DNA of 64,000 bases from Cyanodermella asteris (lineage: Eukaryota > Ascomycota > Lecanoromycetes > Ostropales > Stictidaceae). A program made the position numbers and the translations under genes. How positions within the stretch are numbered: the stretch's first letter is position 1; every line of letters begins with the position of its first letter. The stretch is taken from positions 1 to 64,000 of the forward strand of contig UYJD01000004.1 of NCBI GenBank assembly GCA_900618795.1, written 5' to 3'. The notes beneath the pieces are model-generated. The model saw only the letters and a list, made by a program, of their open reading frames with translations. It did no database searches and was not told the origin of the DNA. This document shows positions 51,525 through 61,443 of the stretch, piece by piece.

Positions 51525-52460
51525 ATGTCTTCTCTCAATCTGGCACGCATGTTGTCTAATATACAGTATACCGAAGGCCAAGCCACCTTTGGAGAGTACT
51601 CGACATGATACCGATCCTGTGGTTACTTGAAGGGCGACATCACACCAGTAATATTGATTCACGGAGGCCCGGCTTTCGCAACAGCCGACTATCTGTACCA
51701 ACTACAAGATATTCTTGCTTTCCACGCCATTCCCACGATCATCTACGACCAACTTGGCAACGGAAAGAGCACGCGACTACCGGAGAAGAGGGGCGACAGC
51801 TTATTTTGGACGCTGCCATTATTCGCAGACCAGCTCTCCGACCTCATTTCACATCTTCATCTGAACGAGTACTGTCTGTGGGGTCATAGTTGGGGCGGAC
51901 TGCTCGCGCTCGAGTTCGCCGTGGACAAAAGCCGGTCCGCGGGACTGAAGAAGTTGATTCTGCATAGCACGGTCGCTGCATACAAGGATTGGGAAACGCA
52001 GATCGACGAATACAGAAATGCGCTTCCGGCCAGAATACTAGATACGTTAAAGAGTCAGGAGAATGCGGGAACATGTGAGAGCGACGCATACAAGGAGGCA
52101 TACGAAGAGTACCACACCAGATATGTTTGTCGGACGGAGCCTGCGCCTGCGACCATGATCGCCACACTGGCGGCGAGAACAGAAGATCTGACGGTCAGTG
52201 AAGTGATGATCGGAAATTCCGCATTTTACTGCTCTGGTACGCTGAAAAACTGGACGGTGGAGGAGCGGCTAGGCAATATAGTGGTCCCCACTCTGCTCTT
52301 GAACGGCGAGTATGACAGTGTCAGCCATTCAGTCATGCTGCCTCTCTGGAATGGAATTGCGAAAGCGAAGTGGGTCACAATTCCGGATGCCAGCCACGTT
52401 GCCCATCTGGAGCAGCCCGGAAAGGTACAAAAGGCTGCCGCAGAGTTTCTGCTGGACTGA
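51525..52460 (+). pseudogene. Peptidase S33 / proline iminopeptidase-like hydrolase with a premature stop
   Basis: A frame of 312 codons starts at the ATG 51525 (MSSLNLARMLSNIQ) and is continuous except for a TGA at 51606-51608, codon 28, in the context GEYST-stop-YRSCGYLKGD. Family members carry Trp there (TWY...GDL), so a TGG-to-TGA change is likely. Downstream the enzyme looks whole: VILIHGGPA oxyanion loop, YDQLGNGKS, nucleophile elbow GHSWGG, NGEYDSVS for the acid and ASHVAHLEQPG for His. No GT-AG intron can remove the stop. Either the gene is recently dead, the allele is null, or the base is an error. Usual role: cleavage of N-terminal Pro or hydrolysis of small amides and lactones in accessory metabolism. 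Confidence 0.8.
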
Positions 52461-52840
52461 GACAGACTGTTGACGTTGGTATGCCCACAAAATATCTGCA
52501 GCTTCGATGTTGCATTCGTTGGGAAGTTGCGTGGCCCATATCGTCCGTTGGAGTGACTGTGAAAGACTCCCCGCAGTACCGATAGAGGAACGTCACTCCT
52601 CCGCGCACCAGAGAGCAACGAGCTCGTCCGTGAAAACACCAGCCTCCCGACAGTCCTCAGCCGCCGTTCAGCTGATCAGTCCTCGAACACCGAGAAGATT
52701 GCGGTCTCTGGCTATACAGATGCACGCCAACTCATAAGGCTATGGAGGCCTCAAAACGCGAGAAAGACAAATGCCGCACAATCACAAAAGCCATGATAAT
52801 TCAATCAGCGCTTGCAGTTCATGGTCTCGACTTGTTTGAA
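52461..52840. other. Convergent intergenic region
   Basis: About 380 bases between the S33 hydrolase (plus) and the aldo-keto reductase (minus). No gene is seen. Confidence 0.5.
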
Positions 52841-53958
52841 TCAGTTGTCGAGCCCACTCGTTGTAGGATCCCACGAACAAGGCTCATACTGTCCCGTCTT
52901 CAACCTCTGCACGTCACTCTCCTCCAGCTCAAACCCAAAAACATCTGCATTCTCCTCTATCCGCCCATGATTTACACTCTTCGGTAACGGCACGAAACCC
53001 ATCTGCAAGCTCCACCGAATCAGAATTTGCGTCGTGCTCTTGCCATACTTCTTCGCCAACTCCTGCAACACCGGCTCCTCGGATCGTTGGTTTCGCACAA
53101 TGGGACAGTACGCCTGAACGACAACACCGCGTTTCTGGCACCACTCGACAATCGCCGAGCGGTCGCACCATGGATGAAGCTCCCATTGACCAACAGAGAT
53201 GACGCCTCCGGAGCCCTGTGTCTGGGAGTCGAGATCTTTGATGTACTGTTCGAGTTCGTCGAGGTGGGCTGGGCCGTAGTTTGAAACGCCCAGAGAGCGG
53301 ATCTTGCCGGCTTTCTGGGCTTCGAGGAGGGCGCGCCAGGTGCCTTTGCGAGCTTCTACGCCACCGTAGGGGCAATGGACTAGGTATCTGAGCAAAACAT
53401 CAGCTTTGAATCATGTTATCGGTGTCCATGAACGCACAGGTCAATGTAATCAAGGCCTGTTTGGGCGAATGAACTCTCGATGGCCTTTTTGGTGGCATCG
53501 TAGCCCATGGCCCGTGGAGGCACTTTGGAGGTGAAGAAAATCTCACTTCTGGGCAGCCCGGACTTGCGAATTGCGTCTGCACACGGCTGCTCGTTGCGGT
53601 AGGCTCGCGCCGAATCAATGTGGCGACAACCGGTTTTGAATGCGTGTAGGACTACATCTTCACATTCCGCGGCAGGTCTGCCTCCGTGTCAGCTATCGAA
53701 CCGGGCTCAATCGGGGCAGGACGGGTCTCACGTTTGGTATACCTGTTTAGCCGTCAGCCAGAGCTCAGCACGATTTCCTTACTACCAAATACGGTCTCCA
53801 TTGGTCCACCGACCTGCGCAGCCAAGTTTCAGTGTAATGTAAAGCTAAGGGGGAAAGGTTTAAGCTTCACTTACCCCGTAGCCAAGTGCTGGTATCTCGT
53901 ATCCATCGGGCATGCGATATTTGGATGTTATATCCAGCTTCCCTGAACGAGCTGCCAT
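52841..53958 (-). CDS. Aldo-keto reductase
   Basis: Four exons: 53958-53875, 53742-53732, 53677-53438 and 53387-52841; 293 residues. Exon 2 is an 11-nt microexon that supplies VYQ and most of Thr in the family motif LGYGVYQTP. Introns are 132, 54 and 50 nt. The AKR tetrad is complete: Asp53 and Tyr58 in HIDSARAYRNE, Lys83 in FFTSKVPP and His116 in LYLVHCPYGG. NADPH-site residues follow (SLQMGFVPLPKSVNHGRIEENADVF). These (alpha/beta)8 cytosolic enzymes reduce carbonyl compounds with NADPH; substrate unknown. The neighbourhood (hydrolase, TF, MFS) suggests a detoxification or small-molecule role. The gene looks intact, unlike several neighbours. Confidence 0.92.
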
Positions 53959-54310
53959 GGTCGTAGCTGTCCGAGCCAGCGAGCGATTCTTCAAGGCCAG
54001 CTCTCGGCCGAGGTAGGGGAGTCGTTGCATCTACGACCAGGATGCCTCAACACCACATGCTCTGACGAAGGGCCAGAATTCGCTCTGTACCCTGAATCAA
54101 CAAGATTTGAAGTGAAGCCGTGCCGTTGGATACAATGGCAGGGAGAAATCTGTTGTCCCAAGCTCCCAGCGGCTGCGTTTAGCGAGCGCTTGGGCGGAGG
54201 TGGATGGATGACATCAGCGTTCAGACTCCCTGTAGCAGACGTTCACAATCTTTTGCGTTCAAGGCGGGAGCAAAGAAGTCGCCGCCGTCGTTCGGTTCAG
54301 CTTTGAAAAT
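53959..54310. other. Intergenic region
   Basis: About 350 bases between the aldo-keto reductase start and the 12-bp repeat array, presumably the reductase promoter. Confidence 0.4.
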
Positions 54311-54526
54311 AAGGACCCAGCCAAGTCACCAACTGACTACTCAGCTAGCTCGCCAGCGAAACACCCGACTAAGTAGCTCGGCAAGTACCCGGCTAAGGGT
54401 CTAACTGAGTACCTAGCTAAGTACCTCGACAAATATCCAGACAAGGGCCTAGCTAAGTACCTAGATAAGGCTCTCGCCAAGTACCCGGCTCAGTACCTAG
54501 CTAAGTTCCTAGCTAATTTCCTAGGT
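54311..54526 (+). repeat. Tandem array of a 12-bp unit, 18 copies
   Basis: Exactly 18 contiguous 12-bp units with consensus AAGTACCTAGCT; single units differ at 0-6 positions and there are no indels. Read in frame with the unit, the plus strand gives Lys-Tyr-Leu-Ala-like tetrapeptides (KYLA, KYLD, KYPD, KGLA, KFLA), interrupted by one TAG. The unit is built from palindromic tetramers (GTAC, CTAG, AGCT), so the array could fold back on itself. No ATG-started frame covers it today. A related array lies at 63223-63318. Confidence 0.85.
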
Positions 54527-54985
54527 GTGCGGTGTTAATGTAGTGCGATAGCTATGTAGTGCAGTTGTTAAGACGACGGTTGAAGGACGCGGGCAGAGAC
54601 TTCTTTACACCCGCCTTGCGTTCACCCCCAGCTGGTAGCAATGGTCGCTCGTGCATTTCAGCCTCGCCTGACCGCCGCTTCTGTAGACACTGGACGGGCA
54701 GCGAGGTCGGTCGCAGTGAAGCTATCGAAACAGTCATCTGGAGCTCTTCTTGATCTGTTAATCAGACAGCGTGACGGCAAGGCTGTCCGCAAAGACGTCG
54801 CGTCAGCCTGCCTTTTCGCTTTTATGGTCCAAATCATGCTGCAGCCTGGAGGACTCGGCGAGTAAGCCACTAACTACCGCATCGATCATACAAACCATTC
54901 CTTACCACTAGAATTTACTCAAGCGATTCGCGGGAAAGATTCTGACTTATCTTCCTTCGTATCGTGGCAGTCTATCCTTGGAGTC
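54527..54985. other. Region between repeat array and F-box-like gene
   Basis: About 460 bases. A 74-codon ATG frame (54641-54865) is present but has no domain. The segment probably contains the promoter of the F-box-like gene. Confidence 0.35.
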
Positions 54986-56552
54986 ATGTATCTGCTTGGT
55001 TTACCGACTGAGATTCTCTATTTGATTGCGTGTCAGAGCATTCCTACAAGCTATGAAGGCCTCATGCGAACGTGTAAGCCACTCTACGAGATTGGCAAGC
55101 CATTGCTCCCAGAGCACAACTCTGTGCGCGGCTTCCGGCGCATTGCGCTCGTCTACGCTCCGACCCACGCGCGGAGGCGGGGGCCTGGGCCGCGGAAGCC
55201 GAAACTGATGCCTCCAGGACGGAGAGATTCCTTGGACCTAATGCTCGAAGTGTGTCGCAACCCGCGGCTCCGTCACACTGTGGAGATCGCAGGCTCGTCC
55301 CGAGCACTGGAAAAGCTCCGACTATGAGATCCTTGACAGCCTGCTTCAGGAGCACCAAAGTCATTGGTCTCGAGCGGGTTTCGACTGGATAGAGTTGAGG
55401 GAATTGATCTTTCAAACGGCCGAACGACAAAGGTGGACAAATTGTGCGCTGGCGGAGACCGTCCTTCTGGCTCTCTTTTCACAGCTCGAGGCTGTTACGT
55501 TGAGCCGGAACTGAGCCAAGGAATGCTCCAATGACGACGGGAGCGGGATTGTTCACAGACTGGTCGCCGCACTTGTAGCGCAGGCAAATGAAGGAAAGGT
55601 GAGTCTGCGAGGGCTGGCGAACCTGCGCGAGCTGATATTTACCTACGAGAGCGGGGGATGGGAGGTTCCCGTGCCCCTGAACAGCTTCAAGCCATTGCTC
55701 GCTTTGAAGGCGCTAGAGACCGCAAAGATCAAAAATTGTTGCTGGCAAATCCCAAAGGACCACATGGCCAGAAACACTTTGTGCTCCGACCAAGACTTCA
55801 CGCTAGTGGAACTCGACTTGGGAGCCACGGCGCTGAATGAGGATGAAATCACGAAGCTCACCTCGCGAATGCGCGGCCTGAAATTCCTCAAACTCAACTT
55901 TGATTATAACGACAGCGCGGCCAAAGTGGTGACTTGGGACATTGGCAAACTTGTAGTTAAACTGGGTCGGACGATTGGTAAGACGCTTCAGTCTCTCAGC
56001 GTCCGCACTCCGGATCTACCGGAGCGGCTCGTGAGTTCAGTGAGCGACTTCAAGTCCTTTGAGCAACTCCAGGAACTTGAGATCGATCTCAACATTTTTC
56101 TCCAGCTAGCTACCGAGGAACAAGTTTCGGACAGCATCGCCGGCAGCAGCCTGGAAGTCCTTTCCAATGTCTATGACGGCCCGAAGTTGATCGAGATCCT
56201 ACCAAGTTCCTTGAAAAGATTCCGGCTCCGCGTGAAGATGGGTAGCCCATATCGATTGGGAACGGCCCGTTGCGCACCTATGCTCCAAAATTTGTTCGAA
56301 GATTTCGAGGAGGCGATGCAAGGTAGAATGTGTAACATAGGAGTAGTCGAGTTATGGCAGACGGAATCGGACAAGTTCTGCCAGGGACACAGATATTGCC
56401 AAGGCTCGGAAGCAGAGACTGAGGCGCTCGAATCCGTGGTCCAGGAGATCACTTTGGGTCAGTCCAAAATACAACTGGTGACCGAGCCAGGGTTCAAGAT
56501 CATGACGCTGGAGTACGATACGTCTGAGAAAGGCCCGTGGCCAAAATTCTGA
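54986..56552 (+). pseudogene. Degraded F-box-like gene
   Basis: The ATG at 54986 starts MYLLGLPTEILYLIACQS, an F-box-type N-terminus (LPxEIL...L, then CKPLYEIG). The frame ends at a TGA (55325-55327), but clear coding sequence continues in the next frame from about 55290 (RPEHWKSSDYEILDSLLQEHQ) and runs to 56552. It meets an in-frame TGA at 55512-55514 (TLSRN-stop-AKECSND). The downstream part has leucine-rich, LRR-like helices (LRELIF, LKFLKLNF, LQELEIDL). One frame shift plus one nonsense codon, with no fitting introns, make this a decayed gene of about 520 codons. When alive it would have been an SCF substrate adaptor of the type expanded in Dothideomycetes. Confidence 0.78.
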
Positions 56553-56599
56553 CCACCATGTGAGCAGTGCGATGTACGACCGGCAAGGCGGGTAATCGG

Positions 56600-56830
56600 A
56601 AGTCGTGGCACACGCACGGCTGAGAACACCTCTCAACATCCTGCGTCAACTACTTAGATATCAATCATCAGTATTCCCTCGTGCAGTATGCGAGCCTTAA
56701 CGGCTATAGATGCCTAAAGCGGTGGTTATCGAGGTAGACACGAAAGTAGTAGCGCAAGTCGATGTTCCAGGACTTGCGCAACGACTTTTGAAAACCCGCT
56801 TTACCGGTGTGTCACATCGCAGTCCGAGAG
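56600..56830 (-). pseudogene. Degenerate second copy of the 94-residue orphan ORF
   Basis: On the minus strand this segment encodes QKSLRKSWNIDLRYYFRVYL and DNHRFRHL, matching the orphan ORF at 48922-49206 (QKSLRKYFSF...YVYVDGHYAKYL). At DNA level a 19-bp identical block (ACTTGCGCAACGACTTTTG) is shared. The 3' flank is also alike, around 48897-48925 and 56606-56635, at the same spacing of about 160-165 bases. Stops interrupt the frame in this copy. It lies between the F-box-like gene and the second Zn2Cys6 gene. Confidence 0.5.
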
Positions 56831-56906
56831 TACAACGAGTATTCTGGCAGGATACGCTGACCGAGCCATCTGTAATTGTCTGCCGCACGCCCGGATCGAT
56901 ACAATT

Positions 56907-59140
56907 CTATCCGTTCATATCGGGCTGCCAGCCTCCCATGTCCGAGAATGGCGCGTCCATACTGTTCCAGAACGTCCAATCGAGATTTTCCGATTCTAGA
57001 TTGAACAACTCGTCCAGTTGTAAGTTGAAGGAAAGAACTTCAGTCGGCGTCCATTCGGGCTCTTTCTTCCGCGCAGGACCACTTGCAGTTGACTCGCTCG
57101 TACCCGAATGTCTTCGCTTCTTTCGTGTCTCAGACTGGCGTGCGAGTTTCGCTTGGTGTTCTGAGATGCGAGCTTGGAGGGTAGACACGAAAGCTGGCTT
57201 CGGAGGGGACGACTCGGCAGCAGATCTCGCTTGCCCATCTGAAGCCAGATGGTGTGTGTATGTTTTCCAAGCATGGACCACCAATTCCGCCGCTTGTAAT
57301 CGTCTCGGATCGGTACCAAATTCTGACAGGAAATAATTGTGAGTATAGTTGTTCGCGACGACGTCCCAGATTCTAGGCGCTAGTGGCGATCGGTGCTGGC
57401 GAGTCACTTCCAGGAGTATACATATCACTAATGATTATCAGCAAGCTGCAGACCACGTCCTTCTGGGTCAGTCTTACAGGCGCCCCATGGGTAATACCCC
57501 AACACGAACCAGTCAAACCTTCGTAAAGAAGGCTGCGCATAAAACGCTGTGTCATACTCCACACAGTGGATGCAGGATTCGACAAGTTTCCTATGATGTT
57601 CTTCGGTTTCTTCCTCAGAGAGTCCGCTGGACGGGACGGGATGATAGATCATTCTGCGCAAACCACAAATGGTCGCACGCACAGAGATTTGCATCAACAG
57701 GTCCACAGGCTTCAGAGGGTCACAGTGCTGGAGATATTTTCGATTTAGCTCGTCTTCGAGTTCACCGATAAAGGCAATCTTGATCGCCTCTGACGCCGTT
57801 CTGTCAGTCGCTCAACCAGGCCCGATACCACGCCTTAGGTTGTTGCGTTGTCTCTGAACGATGTTCAACACCCAAGACGGCTGTGACATCTTCGTGAGAC
57901 CTTTTCTCTCAGAGGGAAACTCTGTGGCTCCTGGAGTCAAGTCTTCGTCCTCAATACTGAGAGGAAGCTTGGTGTCCCAATTTCCCATGAGGGTCAGCGA
58001 TGTGTGACCCGTGCGCACGCTCAGGCTGAGATCTGCGCTTTGGAGCTGCCACCAGATTCTGCGACGTCGTTCCGTTTCTGCAGGTGGCAGTTTGAGGAAT
58101 GTGCCATCGCGGTGTAAGCCGAGCCTTTGGGCATGTCTGACTGCCACTCCCATGAGTGACCAGAGACTTGCAGTGCACAATCTATCCAGTCCACTGACCT
58201 AGACGGAATCAACGTGAAGCCTCACGGATATAAGAGGGCAAACGTACCGCATAGAGAATGACCGCTTGCAGTACGAACAGGTCCGTGGTGGCGAGGAAAT
58301 TGCTGCGGGCAAGGGCCTCCTCAAACGACGCTTGGAATTCCGAAAGCAAAGTGGTTTTGTCGTGACAGAAGTCCGTTGTGCAAGCCTCTTTCGAGAGACT
58401 GAGGGTACTAATAAGATAGACCGCGAAGATGAATGTATGCTGAGCCATTGAAAGGCTTCGCAGACTGGCCGGTTCTCGGGCGGCTCTCTTCAGCGGCTCA
58501 ACCTCCCAATTGAAGGTCAAGCCCACAACGGCATCGATGCTGATGTCGTATGCATGCCACAGAACCGCAGCCTGAACAGGCGATGGATGCCTCGCAACAA
58601 GGTCGATGGTATCATTACCTCGAAAAATGGACCGTAGCACGTTAGAGCTATTGGACGAGGGCGACTGTCTGGCTTTCTCTATACGTCGAAGATGCCGTGA
58701 TGGCAAGTCAGTGTAACCGTCCCAGCCTTGCCATCCTGACCAAGTAGACCTGTATTATCAGCCTGAGCGTACGGACGAGCCGGTGAGACTCACGTTTCGA
58801 GATAGACCTTTTTACCGTCATCATCGTCCACAATCACGGCGTCAACGTCGCCAACGTGCCTCGCATCCTCGACAAAGCCCCTGTACCCTTGTGTCTCCTC
58901 TCCCTGGGCCTGTCGCGCGTGCTTCGACGTGAAGCTTCGGCCATGACCGCCTCCAGGCTCGTCTTCGGGATCGCCACCGAGGCTTCGGACAAGAGCCTCA
59001 AGTCTCCTGATACGCTCGGCCGGTGCAATTTCAGGGTAGACACAGGTATCTTGCGTGCGCCGCTTGCAGTTCTGGCAGGGAAGTTGCCGGTCGCATCGGA
59101 CCTTGCGTTTTGCGCACGGTGTGCAAGCCTGTCCGCTCAT
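56907..59140 (-). pseudogene. Zn(II)2Cys6 transcription factor with an in-frame TGA
   Basis: Four exons by splice signals: 59140-58794, 58749-58248, 58198-57478 and 57427-56907; 697 codons. Introns are 44, 49 and 50 nt. The zinc cluster uses Cys 6, 9, 16, 22, 25 and 33 (ACTPCAKRKVRC, then CQNC). The middle homology region is well preserved (LMGVAVRHAQRLGLHRDG, WWQLQSADLSLSVRTGH, then FDWFVLGYYPWGALICILLE across the last splice). At codon 412 (57812-57814) a TGA interrupts GIGPG-stop-ATDRTASE; the frame is the same on both sides and no intron can remove it. If translated only to there, the product would keep the DNA-binding domain but lose half the regulatory domain. It is divergent from the MFS gene and may have controlled it. 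Confidence 0.82.
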
Positions 59141-59632
59141 CTTTCCGGATTCAATCTATTCTGCATTCATTGCGAACGGGTACAAGCTGTATTCACAAGA
59201 GGGCTAAGCTGGTTCACTGATCAGCAAGCCAGTCCAGCAAGTTTCGCTGCAGCCTGCTACTAGTATCCCCAAGATCAGCAACATGACGTTCTCGATTCGC
59301 CAATGTCACGACGGCAGGGATGAGTCGAGGTCTAACCTGCAGTCCTGACCGCGTGCAGCCACAAGAAGCAGGTGTCTGGATGTCCATGGCGCCTCGGGAT
59401 CGGGACCGAGAGCGAGAAAATCGCCAAGCCTTCTCACAAACTCTCGCTCGGCCTTCAGCGAGCACTTCAAACACTGCATGGACGCGATGCAAAAGCGACA
59501 TTGTCATCTTGACTTTGGAGTAACGATCGAGGGCTTTGATTTCGACATGTACATAAGACGCAGTGTTTCGTCTTTCTTTGCGCCTCTACAAAGAGTAACC
59601 GTGACTTCTAAGCCCGTTCCCACTCTCCCGAC
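59141..59632. promoter_or_regulatory. Shared TF/MFS divergent promoter
   Basis: A 492-bp region between the Zn2Cys6 gene and the MFS gene, a common arrangement when a cluster regulator controls its own exporter. It contains a CGG-N8-CCG element at 59395-59408. Confidence 0.5.
59393..59410. promoter_or_regulatory. CGG-N8-CCG palindromic element
   Basis: CTCGG (59393-59397) and CCGAG (59406-59410) form an inverted repeat with CGG half-sites eight bases apart, the kind of site bound by Zn2Cys6 dimers. Binding is inferred from pattern and position only. Confidence 0.35.
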
Positions 59633-61395
59633 ATGAACGAGAGCAACAGCATGGCGGATACATTGAACTCGAACGCAGAACCTGAGAAGTATGACAAGCT
59701 CCCAGACTCGGAGAGGCCGGATGCCGATGAACCCGTCGAGGCAGAGAGGGAGGAGGAATGGGCTTATCCACCACGCAAAGTGACCATCCCAGCCATTGCA
59801 GGAGTCTACTTAATGGTCTTTCTGGTGGCACTGGTGCGTTTTATCGCAGACATGATACCAGTTCGTCACTAACTCGATCTCAGGATAGGACGATCCTCGG
59901 CACCGCTGTCCCTGCGATCACAAACGACTTTCAATCCTTCGGCGACGTTGCCTGGTATGAAGCCGGCTTCCTTCTTCCTCTTTGCATGCTCCAACCGACC
60001 TTTGGACGCATATACACCTACTACCCCACCAAATGGGTACTCGTAACGCTCGTCGCCATCTTCGAAATCGGCTCAATTGTCTGCGCCACCGCGCCCAATT
60101 CAAACGTCCTCATCGGCGGGCGAGCCATCTCCGGAGCAGGAAGCGCAGGCATCTTCTCGGGCGGTCAGGTCCTAATTAACCAGCTTGTTCCGCTGCAGAC
60201 CCGACCCAAGGTGTCTGGCGGCATAGGCTCCATGTTCGGGATATCGTCGATCTTGGGCCCTATTTTGGGCGGCTATCTTACATCCGTGACCTGGCGGTGG
60301 TGTTTCTGGATCAACGTGCCCATTGGGGCGGTGTCGCTGGTGGTTTTGGTGCTTTTGACACCGAATCGGAGCGCTCCTGCTAAGGCGGCTGCAACGTGGA
60401 CAGGGAAGATTAACCAGCTCGATCCTCTCGGATTCGTTCTCATCGTACCGGCTGTGGTTTGTCTCCTTTTCGCGCTTCAATTCGGCGGCTCTCGGTATCC
60501 GTGGAACAGCGGTGTGATCATCGCCTTGCTCGTTGTCTTCGGCGTCCTCTTCATCGCGTTCGTTGCATCGCAAATGTGGCGTGGGGAGAAGAGCACGATT
60601 CCTCCAAGAATTTTCTGCCAACGAAGCATCTTCTGGGGCAGCTTGTGCACGCTCGGGCTCGGTTCTGTTCTCGTGATCTTTCCTTATTATTTGCCGATTT
60701 GGTTCCAGGTCGTTCAAGGCAAGAGTCCACAGGATTCGGGACTATCGCTACTCCCACTGCTGCTTAGTTTGGTAGTCGCCACGATAACGAGCGGTATCGC
60801 GACCAGCGTCTTTGGCTATTATACACCAATCTTGATAGTCGGAGCAGCGATACTTGTAATCGGCTCCGCCCTGATCACAACTTGGACGGCCGATATTGGA
60901 ACTGGTAGATGGATCGGTTACCAGGTATCTAACTCGCACAAGCCGATTGTCCTACATTCGCTGACTGATTAACAGATCGTGGCTGGTCTCGGTCTCGGAA
61001 TGACGCTCCAACAACCCAATGTCGCCGCACAGACAGTGCTCTCTCAGAAAGATGTCACCATAGGCTTCACGTACCTCACTTTCGTCTCTTTCCTGGCTGG
61101 CAGTATTTTCGTCACCGTATGCCAAACTTTGCTACAGAATCGACTCGTCACGCTACTTGAGCCCATAATCCCGGGTCTAGACCCGAGCGCCCTCGCTAAT
61201 GCCGGAGCCTCGGCTCTGTCGAAACTGGTCACTGGCGAGCAGCTGACCCAAGCATTGAATGCGTATAATGATGCCCTGAGATCAATCTGGTATCTCGCCC
61301 TGGGTTTGTCGTGCCTCAGCTTCGTTACGTCTTTCGGGCTCGAATGGAAAAGTGTCAAAAAAGAGGGGGCGAAGCAGCAGAATTTGGTGGCTTGA
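59633..61395 (+). CDS. MFS multidrug/metabolite efflux transporter (DHA2-like, 14 helices)
   Basis: Three exons: 59633-59833, 59884-60924 and 60976-61395; 553 residues; introns 50 and 51 nt. An acidic cytosolic N-terminus of about 50 residues precedes helix 1. The family motif is visible as DRTILGTAVPAIT directly after the first splice, and antiporter motif C as SILGPILGGYLTS in helix 5, followed by WRWCFWINVPIGA. About 14 hydrophobic segments can be counted, as in DHA2/TRI12-like pumps, which expel toxins, drugs or secondary metabolites by proton antiport. The C-terminus is Lys-rich. The gene looks intact. It is divergent from the Zn2Cys6 gene, a hint of shared control. Confidence 0.93.
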
Positions 61396-61443
61396 GAGGA
61401 CAGGCAAACAGATTGTACAGTAATCGGCAGTAAAATGCCCGTA

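Noticed and set aside
54311-54526. CRISPR-like or telomere-like array
   Set aside because: There are no spacers between units, and the unit is not the fungal telomere repeat TTAGGG.
54641-54985. 74-codon frame as a first exon of the F-box-like gene
   Set aside because: Using its GTAAGC donor and the TAG acceptor at 54911 leads to a stop after 10 codons and does not join the F-box frame; no domain is present in the 74 codons.
51606-57814. TGA as a sense codon (altered genetic code)
   Set aside because: TGA ends other good genes in the window, such as the hydrophobin, the lipase and the MFS pump (61393-61395), so it is a normal terminator here.
57790-57850. An intron removing the TGA in the second Zn2Cys6 gene
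   Set aside because: Available GT-AG pairs give introns of only 16-31 nt and break the frame, while the frame is the same on both sides of the TGA.
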